A stretch of DNA of 27,796 nt from a candidate division WWE3 bacterium. GTDB taxonomy: Bacteria > Patescibacteriota > WWE3 > 9FT-COMBO-53-11. The translations under genes were made by a program, and so were the position numbers. Shown piece after piece: positions 21,881 to 27,796 of this stretch. Every line of letters starts with the position of its first letter. The first letter of the stretch is position 1. The notes below the pieces were generated by a model. The model searched no databases. It had not been told where the DNA came from and saw only the letters and a list, made by a program, of their open reading frames with translations. The DNA is taken from contig JAUXIZ010000001.1 of assembly GCA_030620855.1 (NCBI GenBank), positions 1 through 27,796 on the forward strand, given 5' to 3'.

Positions 21881-23177
21881 GCAGGTGATTAATTTGATTT
21901 TTTAACAGAGGGCTTTCCTTGAGATTCTTCTCTATTTTTTCGACCCCATGTATAACAGTGGTATGATCTCGACCGCCTAACACCTCCCCGATGTCTTTAA
22001 AAGACATTTGGGAAAGGTTTCTGAGAAGGTAGGCGGTTACCTGCCGGGTTAAAACTATGTTTTGAGAACGTTTTTTGGAGCTCATAATCTCTAAGTCAAT
22101 TCCAAAGTGATCACAAACTGATTGGACGATATCTTCGGTTGATATAAATTTTTGAGGGCAAGGCGTGTTTTTGATTACCCCCGCTACAAGCTCCTCGGTT
22201 GGATCAAGGTTTTGAGAAGCACTTATTGCAAGAATCTGATTCAGTACTCCTTCAAGCTGTCTTATGTTTCCGGTGATTTGCTCTGCAACTTGCAAGAGCA
22301 CCTCGTCTTTTAATGTTGCCCCTTTCTCTCGGGCTTTTCTTCTCAATATCTCGATTTTCATATCAAGATCCGGCTCCTGCATGTCCGCAACCATTCCTCC
22401 GGAGAAGCGCGAGACCAGCCGCTGTTCAAGCTTTTTTATTTCGCTGGGATGGCGGTCGGATGCTAAAACTATCTGCTTGTTTGCAAGGTGCAACTCATTA
22501 AAAGTGTTAAAAAACTCCTCCTGTGTCGATTGGCGTCCGGCGAAGAACTGGATATCATCGATGAGCAAAACATCCACCATCCGGTATTTCTTGCGGAAGC
22601 TTGAGGTTGGGCGCCGGTTTTGGATGGCTTTTATAAGCGCGTTGCCAAAGCTTTCCGCCGGGGAGTAAAGAACCTTCGCTTTTGGATTCCTTTCTTTAAT
22701 AGCGTTGCCTACCGCATGCATAAGGTGTGTTTTGCCAAGCCCTACTCCGGAGTGAACAAAAAGAGGGTTATGCAGGCTTCCCGGTTGCTCGACAACTGCT
22801 TTTGCCACGCTTACCGCAAGCCGGTTGGAAAAGCCGACTACAAGAGAATCAAAGTTGTAAGAGACCACCAAACCGTCGTTTTGGCTGCTCTTGAATATTG
22901 GGCCCAGGTCCTGGTCTTGCGGAAGGGTTACCTTTTTTACTTCAAAGGAAACTGTGTAGTCTTTACCGGTTAATGTGGTAAGAGTGTCTTGGATTTTGGT
23001 TTTGTAGCGATTTCTTAGGTAGTCTGCACTAATGCCGTTGGAGCAGAGGATTTTGGCTTTTCCTTCTTCTAAAGACAAAAGCTCCGTATCGGCAAAAAAA
23101 GCTCCAATGGTTGCTTTGGAAAGCTCCGTTTCCAGGCAGGAAATGGTATTTTTCCACAATTTAACTTCGTTTTGCAT
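21852..23177 (-). CDS. dnaA: chromosomal replication initiator DnaA
   Basis: Opens the replication origin by binding DnaA boxes as ATP-bound filaments. From ATG 23177 the protein is 441 residues; an upstream TTG at 23222 adds 15 residues that do not look like DnaA. Domain I (about 1-75, LWKNTISCLETELSKATIGAFF) is followed by a very short domain II. The AAA+ domain III has Walker A GVGLGKTH (144-151) and Walker B VLLIDDIQF. The DNA-binding domain IV carries the signature GGRDHTTVIHGVEKI near the end. It diverges from rpmH, the common origin-side order. Confidence 0.98.
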   Translation of the reverse strand: MQNEVKLWKNTISCLETELSKATIGAFFADTELLSLEEGKAKILCSNGISADYLRNRYKTKIQDTLTTLTGKDYTVSFEVKKVTLPQDQDLGPIFKSSQNDGLVVSYNFDSLVVGFSNRLAVSVAKAVVEQPGSLHNPLFVHSGVGLGKTHLMHAVGNAIKERNPKAKVLYSPAESFGNALIKAIQNRRPTSSFRKKYRMVDVLLIDDIQFFAGRQSTQEEFFNTFNELHLANKQIVLASDRHPSEIKKLEQRLVSRFSGGMVADMQEPDLDMKIEILRRKAREKGATLKDEVLLQVAEQITGNIRQLEGVLNQILAISASQNLDPTEELVAGVIKNTPCPQKFISTEDIVQSVCDHFGIDLEIMSSKKRSQNIVLTRQVTAYLLRNLSQMSFKDIGEVLGGRDHTTVIHGVEKIEKNLKESPLLKNQINHLRVDILGKTS

Positions 23178-23237
23178 TTTCAATAAAAAGAAGGTGTTTA
23201 GATAAGAAAGGCAAGAGGGCAAAGGGCACCAAGTCCA

Positions 23238-23267
23238 ATGCTAAGAAAGTTGGGGAAAGGGTGTCAA
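23238..23267 (-). promoter_or_regulatory. dnaA promoter
   Basis: On the minus strand a perfect TTGACA (23262-23267) and TAGCAT (23238-23243) are 18 bases apart. They lie about 60 bases upstream of the dnaA ATG at 23177. No DnaA box lies in this promoter itself. Confidence 0.5.
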
Positions 23268-23273
23268 GACCTT

Positions 23274-23301
23274 TTTACGTTTTTAGTGCATATGTTATAG
23301 T
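23274..23301 (+). promoter_or_regulatory. promoter of the rpmH-rnpA group
   Basis: TTTACG (23274-23279) and TATAGT (23296-23301) are 16 bases apart, with a TG extension (TGT-TATAGT) before the -10. It gives a leader of about 100 bases before rpmH. The leader holds an inverted repeat TATTGC (23342-23347) and GCAATA (23370-23375). Confidence 0.45.
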
Positions 23302-23407
23302 AGTTTCGCTTAAAAGGTACATTCCATCCAGATCAAACAGGTATTGCTTAAGGCCCAAAATTATGGAGTGCAATAACCTTATAAGCAGAGGGGTATATTA
23401 ATTACTC

Positions 23408-23548
23408 ATGCCAAAAAGAACTTATCAGCCTAAAAAAAAGAAACGCGCTCGGGTTCACGGTTTTAGAAAAAAAATGAGAACTCCGGGCGGTAGAAACGTT
23501 TTAAAACGAAGGCGCGCTAAAGGGCGAAAGAGTCTTACTCCCACATAA
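23408..23548 (+). CDS. rpmH: ribosomal protein bL34
   Basis: A 46-residue, strongly basic protein: MPKRTYQPKKKKRARVHGFR then KKMRTPGGRNVLKRRRAKGR. It carries all the L34 landmarks (TYQP, HGFR, RMxTxxGRxVLxxRRxKGR, here KMRTPGGRNVLKRRRAKGR). Its TAA overlaps the rnpA ATG as TAATG. The order rpmH-rnpA-yidD-yidC-jag next to dnaA is typical of bacterial origins. AGAGGGG lies about 14 bases before the start. Confidence 0.97.
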   Translation: MPKRTYQPKKKKRARVHGFRKKMRTPGGRNVLKRRRAKGRKSLTPT

Positions 23549-23904
23549 TGCTTCCCAAGAAAAACCGTCTTTCTTCAGACTTTGATTTTAGGAGAGTGAG
23601 GCGTTTTGGGGAGGGCTATCCCACCCCCTTTTTTTCTGTATTTGTCCTTCGCGACGATAAAGAGCCAAAAGCCCCGCCCCGTTTTGGTTTCGTTGTTTCA
23701 ACCAAAATTAGCAAGCGGGCCGTAAAAAGAAATAGAATAAAAAGAATTTTAAGAGATGAGATTTCCAAACTGTTGTCGGATATTTCTCCTGGAGTTCTGA
23801 TCTCTTTTTGGGTCCGCCCAAAAGCTTTGGAATCTCCGCCTGACAAACTCCGCTTAAAAGTTAGAGAAACATTAAAAAAGGCCCGGATTCTCCAAGTTTC
23901 TTAG
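23548..23904 (+). CDS. rnpA: ribonuclease P protein component
   Basis: Protein subunit that helps RNase P RNA trim the 5' leader of tRNA precursors. The 118-residue protein starts LPKKNRLSSDFDFRRVRRFG, as in the family. The RNR region is at about 52-69, KISKRAVKRNRIKRILRDEI, which contacts the RNA. It is fused head to tail with rpmH by a one-base overlap. The C-terminus is normal for the family. Confidence 0.95.
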   Translation: MLPKKNRLSSDFDFRRVRRFGEGYPTPFFSVFVLRDDKEPKAPPRFGFVVSTKISKRAVKRNRIKRILRDEISKLLSDISPGVLISFWVRPKALESPPDKLRLKVRETLKKARILQVS

Positions 23905-23952
23905 CACCACCCGCTTTGCTCGTGTTGTATAGTGTTAGAGACGGATTAGCTT

Positions 23953-24186
23953 ATGAGGTTTTTAGTTGCTAAAGCGATAAATCTTTATCAAAAAACCATT
24001 TCCCCCGACCATGGGGTTTTGGGGAGGCTTTTGTTTGGGGGTGCTTGCCGGTACCATCCCACCTGTTCCCAATACACCAAGGAAGCAGTTACCCGCTACG
24101 GCACTGGGCGGGGCGCTGTTTTAAGTTTAAAGAGGGTATTGCGCTGCCACCCTTTTGCGGAAGGAGGGCTTGATCCCGTACCATGA
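23953..24186 (+). CDS. yidD: membrane protein insertion efficiency factor YidD
   Basis: A 77-residue peripheral membrane protein that assists YidC-dependent insertion. It shows the family signature in order: LVAKAINLYQKTISPDHG, then CRYHPTCSQYTKEAVTRYG with its conserved cysteines, and GAVLSLKRVLRCHPFAEGGLDPVP at the end. Its stop overlaps the yidC start (ATGA), so both are co-translated. Confidence 0.95.
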   Translation: MRFLVAKAINLYQKTISPDHGVLGRLLFGGACRYHPTCSQYTKEAVTRYGTGRGAVLSLKRVLRCHPFAEGGLDPVP

Positions 24187-24860
24187 ACATTTGGGACGCT
24201 TTTCTTATAACGCCTCTAACCACAGCTCTTATCTTTTTTTACGAGATTCTTGGGCAGAACCTAGGTCTTGCGATTATCGTTTTAACGATTGCACTCCGGG
24301 TCGTTTTATTCCCCCTGGCCTTACCGTCGCTTAAGTCCGCAAAAGCTCAAAAGGAAATTCAGCCGGATATTGCAAAACTTAAGAAAAAGTACAAAAATGA
24401 CAAGCAAAAACTTGCAAAGGCGCAGATGGAGCTTTTTAAGCAGAAAGGCGTAAATCCGTTTGCCGGCTGTCTGCCGCAGATTCTGCAGCTTGTAATACTT
24501 ATCGCTCTCTACCGGGTTTTTATGGACAACCTCACAAATGGGGGTCTGAACAGCCAGTTTCTGTTTTGGGATCTTTCCGTTCGCGACCCCTACCTTATAC
24601 TTCCGATTCTGGCGGCCGGGATTCAGTTTGTTTTTGCCAAACTAATGCTTCCGCAGGTATCCCAAGAGCATAAGGCGGCGCACGAGGCAAAAGAGAAAGA
24701 GCAGGATTTTGCAACCTCATTCCAAAAACAAAATCTGTTTCTTTTCCCCATTCTTACTATAGTTTTGGGCTTTCAGTTCCCAGCGGGGCTCATGCTTTAT
24801 TGGGCCACTTCGACCGCGCTTCAGGTCCTGCAGCAATGGCTGGCAATGCGGTTTTTGTGA
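24183..24860 (+). CDS. yidC: membrane insertase YidC/Oxa1
   Basis: Inserts and folds membrane proteins. The 225-residue form resembles the short Gram-positive type without the large periplasmic P1 domain. It has five-helix Oxa1 layout: the first core helix holds the conserved groove arginine (Arg39 in LTIALRVVLFPLALP), followed by the cytoplasmic hairpin (EIQPDIAKLKKKYKNDKQKLAKAQMELFKQKG) and NPFAGCLPQILQLVILIALYRVF. The last helices read FPAGLMLYWATSTALQVLQQWL. No N-terminal lipobox Cys is present. ATG 24183 overlaps the yidD stop, and GGAGGG lies within the yidD end. Confidence 0.95.
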   Translation: MNIWDAFLITPLTTALIFFYEILGQNLGLAIIVLTIALRVVLFPLALPSLKSAKAQKEIQPDIAKLKKKYKNDKQKLAKAQMELFKQKGVNPFAGCLPQILQLVILIALYRVFMDNLTNGGLNSQFLFWDLSVRDPYLILPILAAGIQFVFAKLMLPQVSQEHKAAHEAKEKEQDFATSFQKQNLFLFPILTIVLGFQFPAGLMLYWATSTALQVLQQWLAMRFL

Positions 24861-24881
24861 TAGCCTTTAATCGTTAAAGAA

Positions 24882-25370
24882 ATGGCAGATTTTGAAACCT
24901 TTTTAAAAGAAAAAACGGAAGAAATGCTGGATAAAATGGGGTTGCCATCCAAAGTTACGCTTGAGCCCACCGAAGATCGTGTTCTTATAGAACTGGAACC
25001 GCAAGACGAAGAAGACACCTCCCTTTTAATCGGCTACCACGGGCAAACGCTCAACGCATTGCAAACCATACTCCGATCCGCGACTTTTAAGGATTTCAAG
25101 GAGGCGCCGTCCATTCTGGTCGAGACCGGCGGATACCGCAAAGAGCGCGAGGAAGAGTTGACACGAAGAGCGCTGGAGGCGGCCGATAAGGCAAGATTCC
25201 TTCTCAAAGAGGTATCCTTTCCGGCGATGTCATCTTACGAGCGAAGGACTATTCACATGACGTTGGCGCAGGAAAAAGGTGTGCGCACCGAGAGCCGGGG
25301 CGAGGGGCGGGAGCGGCATACGGTCGTGGTTCCTGAGGGCGTGGGAGTTAAGGAGGATAAAGGAGAATGA
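24882..25370 (+). CDS. khpB: RNA-binding protein KhpB/Jag (KH-R3H)
   Basis: An RNA-binding protein, probably with KhpA, in cell-elongation and division control. The 162 residues lack the long Jag-N linker of Firmicutes. A KH domain at about 20-85 contains LLIGYHGQTLNALQTIL, the GxxG-type loop here being GYHG. An R3H domain at about 95-152 has MSSYERRTIHMTLAQEKGVRTESRGEGRERHTVVV. Its stop overlaps the dnaN ATG as ATGA. It belongs to the rpmH-yidC group. The alternative gene name is jag. Confidence 0.93.
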   Translation: MADFETFLKEKTEEMLDKMGLPSKVTLEPTEDRVLIELEPQDEEDTSLLIGYHGQTLNALQTILRSATFKDFKEAPSILVETGGYRKEREEELTRRALEAADKARFLLKEVSFPAMSSYERRTIHMTLAQEKGVRTESRGEGRERHTVVVPEGVGVKEDKGE

Positions 25371-26458
25371 AAGTCACGATTTTGCAAGAGAATCTTTTGC
25401 CCAAGCTTTCCGCGGTCGCCAAGTTTGCCTCGTCTCGCGCAGCGCTTCCTGTTTTAGAAAATATTCTTTTGACCGCCGAAAAAGGGGTTCTTAAGCTTTC
25501 GGCAACGGATCTCGAGGCTGGAATTAGAACAAGCGTCGGGGCAAAAGTATCTGCTGAGGGGTCCACGACAATCCCCGCGCGGATTTTAGTGAGCTTGATA
25601 AGCAACCTCCCGCCCGGCAAGATTATTCTTTCCTCCCGCAAAGATATCCTTACCGTTGAGGCGGATGGGGTTTCTTCAAAGATAAATGGGTTGCCTTCTT
25701 CTGAGTTTCCCGATTTTTCCGAGGAGGGGAAAACTCTCTTTACCGTGCCGGCCAAGGATTTTAAGGAAGCCATTTCCCAGGTTTCGTTTGCCGCCGCTCA
25801 AGACGAGTCCCGACCCATTTTGACCGGACTAATGCTTAAGCTCTCCGCTACCGCACTAACCGTCGTTGGCGTGGACGGTTTTAGGTTGGCGGAGAAAACC
25901 CTTAAGGTTAAAGCCGGTGAGTTTTCCTCCGTTGTCCCCGCCCGCTCCCTAATTGAGGTTTCCAAACTGCTGGAGGGAGATGTGGAAGTCCAGCACACAA
26001 AAGACGGACAACTTATTCTAAAAACTCCTGACTTTATGGCGTTTGCTCAAGCGATTGAGGGCGAGTTTCCCGACTACGAGCAGATAATACCGGCGAACTT
26101 CGAAGGCAAACTGAGTTTTAACAAACAAGATCTGCAAAACGCCGTCCAGCTTACCTCGGTTTTCTCCGACAGCGGGGTGAGCATCGTTGTGTTGGACCAC
26201 GATGTTAAGGAGAAGACTCTTAAAGTATCTTCCCAGGAGTCGGAGATGGGGGAGGCCGAGATAGAACTGCCGGTTTCCGGAGAAGGTAAAAAAGGTTCAA
26301 TCGCCTTTAACTCCCGCTATTTAATGGACGCGTTAAATGCCTTGGGGGGTGAGGAAGTTACTCTGTCTTTGAACTCGTCTTTGGATCCGGTGCTTTTTAG
26401 CGACCCTAAAGACAAAGCCTACATCCACGTTATTATGCCGGTGAGGCTGCAGGAGTAG
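25367..26458 (+). CDS. dnaN: DNA polymerase III sliding clamp (beta)
   Basis: Ring-shaped processivity clamp of the replicase. The 363-residue length is normal, with three similar domains. Domain 1 starts MKVTILQENLLPKLSAVAKFASSRAALPVLENILL; domain 2 has SFAAAQDESRPILTGLMLKL and the GVDGFRLAEKTL strand; domain 3 has FNSRYLMDALNAL and ends YIHVIMPVRLQE. The end carries the family VMPVR hydrophobic-pocket signature. A strong ribosome-binding site (AAGGAGGATAAAGGAGA) lies at the end of khpB. Its stop abuts the dciA stop with no base between. Confidence 0.98.
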   Translation: MKVTILQENLLPKLSAVAKFASSRAALPVLENILLTAEKGVLKLSATDLEAGIRTSVGAKVSAEGSTTIPARILVSLISNLPPGKIILSSRKDILTVEADGVSSKINGLPSSEFPDFSEEGKTLFTVPAKDFKEAISQVSFAAAQDESRPILTGLMLKLSATALTVVGVDGFRLAEKTLKVKAGEFSSVVPARSLIEVSKLLEGDVEVQHTKDGQLILKTPDFMAFAQAIEGEFPDYEQIIPANFEGKLSFNKQDLQNAVQLTSVFSDSGVSIVVLDHDVKEKTLKVSSQESEMGEAEIELPVSGEGKKGSIAFNSRYLMDALNALGGEEVTLSLNSSLDPVLFSDPKDKAYIHVIMPVRLQE

Positions 26459-26740
26459 TTATTCCCCGGCTACCCGGAACCTAATCTTTTCGACCGTCTT
26501 TCCGCCCACTCCTTCGTTTATTTTTCGTATAAGTTCTCTTGATTTAAGATACAGCTCCTGGGCGTGGGAGGGCGAGGGTACGGACAGAGTGAGCTTCCCA
26601 TCTTTAAAAGAGACCATTTCCACCCACCGGGGAGCTCCTTTTTTAACCTCGTTCTCCACCTTTATCGCCAGGGCCGCAGAACGCACCGGGCTTCTTCTTA
26701 ACGATCTGTCTAAAGTCTCTTTGAGAGGTTCAAATGTCAT
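26459..26740 (-). CDS. dciA: DUF721/DciA-like replicative helicase loader
   Basis: A 93-residue protein with the DUF721 fold: the helical start with SLRRSPVRSAALAIKVENEV, then VEMVSFKDGKLTLSVPSPSHAQELYLKSRELIRKINEGVG and EKIRFRV at the end. DciA proteins deliver the DnaB helicase in many bacteria that lack DnaC/DnaI. Being next to dnaN and dnaA fits that role. It is shorter than typical DciA and lacks the extra C-terminal tail, so identification rests on the core domain. The start overlaps the VirB4-like stop (ATGA), so it is translated from that message. It ends directly against dnaN. Confidence 0.75.
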   Translation of the reverse strand: MTFEPLKETLDRSLRRSPVRSAALAIKVENEVKKGAPRWVEMVSFKDGKLTLSVPSPSHAQELYLKSRELIRKINEGVGGKTVEKIRFRVAGE

Positions 26741-27796
26741 TTTTCCGGCTGACCTACAGGAGGTGGAGGAGGGGCTGGAGGCGTCGGCGGGGCCGGAGGC
26801 TTGGTTTCCGGGGCTTCGGCGGGCGGGCCCTTTTCCGTAGCTTCCTCCTCGAGTTTTTCTTTGATGGCTAATATCTCTTTGGGCGAAGAGGTGGCCAAGG
26901 GGTGCTCATCTTGAGAGGCGACAACCTGCATGGCGACGTGGTTGGGACCGGCAAAAAACAGCCCTTCTCCGACGTTTGCCGAAAGAAGCAAGTGCTTTTC
27001 CCCTTCCGAAAGGTAGAAAACCCTTGCAATATCGTCAATCGCCGCGGGGTGCTGTTTTAGGAGTATTTGGATCGAAGAGTTGGTCACGATCGCCTTACCG
27101 TAATCCGAGCGCAGGAAGTCGGCAACGTCCTGGGTGATAGTTGTTAAACCAAGGTAGTATTTTCTCGCCCGCTTGGCAATCGAGTACATAAAGACGGCCG
27201 AGTCCGGATGCTGCATCAGGTACCAGGCCTCGTCGACGATCAAGATCCGCTTCTTAAGCTCTCGGCGAACCCTGGTCCAGATAAAGTCCAAGATGATATA
27301 CATCGCAACCGGTCTGACTTGGTCTTCCAAGTCGCGAGTGGAAAAGACGGTAAAGGTATTTTTAATATTGACCGTTGAAGGCTGATCGAAGATTCCTTTA
27401 AGAGATCCAGTGACGTATTGCTCGATTCGGTCCGCCAGAGGCTTACCGCCTTCTGAACTTTTGAGGACCTCGTAAAGATCGGGCATGATCGGGGCGGCTT
27501 TCTTATGGGTGACGGGGTCCTGGGTGATGCCTTTTTTGGCGTATGTCTCCAAAAGGGCGCGGTCTAAAAGTGCTTCTTCAGAAGGAGACAAACTCCCCAT
27601 GATGATTTTAAATAAAGTGTGAAGGGATAAGATCTTGAGCGCAAGTTCGTTTTCCCCTTCTTCATAAGTTCCAGCCAGATCGAATGGATTGATCTTTGCC
27701 GGTGCAGTCGGCGAGAAGGTGATAAAGTCTCCGCCAATGGATTTTGACAGCGTCTCATACTCTTTCTCCGGGTCGATAACCATAATTTCCGTCCCA
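26737..27796 (-). CDS. VirB4/TraC-like secretion ATPase, C-terminal part
   Basis: The frame stays open to the window edge; the upstream codons read GTEI before MVIDPEKEYETL, so the N-terminal part with Walker A lies outside. What is seen is the second half of the P-loop ATPase: INPFDLAG, a helical insert, LEDQVRPVAMYIILDFIW, Walker B RILIVDEAWYLM, the TTITQDVADFLRSDYGKAIVTNSS motif, and EGLFFAGPNHVAMQVVAS near the end. The C-terminus is a proline-rich tail of about 25 residues. This is the VirB4 class that powers type IV secretion or conjugation-like machinery; chromosomal copies are frequent in Patescibacteria. It overlaps dciA. Confidence 0.88.
   Translation of the reverse strand, partial: GTEIMVIDPEKEYETLSKSIGGDFITFSPTAPAKINPFDLAGTYEEGENELALKILSLHTLFKIIMGSLSPSEEALLDRALLETYAKKGITQDPVTHKKAAPIMPDLYEVLKSSEGGKPLADRIEQYVTGSLKGIFDQPSTVNIKNTFTVFSTRDLEDQVRPVAMYIILDFIWTRVRRELKKRILIVDEAWYLMQHPDSAVFMYSIAKRARKYYLGLTTITQDVADFLRSDYGKAIVTNSSIQILLKQHPAAIDDIARVFYLSEGEKHLLLSANVGEGLFFAGPNHVAMQVVASQDEHPLATSSPKEILAIKEKLEEEATEKGPPAEAPETKPPAPPTPPAPPPPPVGQPEK

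Overview
The window looks like part of a chromosome from an uncultured bacterium of the Candidate Phyla Radiation (Patescibacteria), with the replication-origin neighbourhood on its right side. The grounds are the gene set and several compact or fused proteins: a 313-residue S-adenosylmethionine synthetase, a degraded epimerase domain fused to DUF4012, a membrane-anchored solute-binding-like protein with no transporter, a short valyl-tRNA synthetase and a chromosomal VirB4-like ATPase. UGA and UAG both end normal genes here, so the code looks standard; this argues against the lineages that read UGA as glycine. The phylum call is an inference.

Layout. 1-435: 3' end of a DedA/VTT-type membrane protein. 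487-3259: a two-gene glyoxylate-shunt operon (aceB-aceA) with its own promoter and terminator, unexpected in a reduced genome. 3346-5733: compact metK, an ASCH-domain protein, a pterin carbinolamine dehydratase and an IPT/TIG surface protein. 5791-7732: groES-groEL with a good promoter and a structured leader. 7854-10054: an accessory block of five unrecognised small genes, two of them membrane proteins, with clear promoters, terminators and an operator-like palindrome. 10073-11961: 3-methyladenine glycosylase, a nucleotidyltransferase-like protein and RNase HI in one overlapping minus-strand unit. 12058-16075: the DUF4012 fusion protein, an adenylate kinase and ribosomal protein bL25. 16109-18866: valS, interrupted by an in-frame TAG, preceded by a BpsA-like aminopropyltransferase. 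18934-21826: an anchored solute-binding-like protein and an O-antigen-ligase-like membrane protein.

21852-26458 is the classical origin cluster: dnaA on the minus strand, then rpmH-rnpA-yidD-yidC-jag-dnaN on the plus strand. A cluster of DnaA-box-like sites lies just beyond the 3' end of dnaA. To its right, dciA (DUF721, helicase loading) abuts dnaN tail to tail and overlaps a VirB4-like ATPase gene that runs off the window.

How the parts fit: the right half groups replication start, sliding clamp, helicase loading, RNase P and membrane insertion. The left half is metabolism, chaperones and repair with two blocks that look acquired, aceBA and the small-gene block. No rRNA, tRNA, CRISPR array or insertion sequence was recognised. 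No gene-free stretch exceeds 300 bases.
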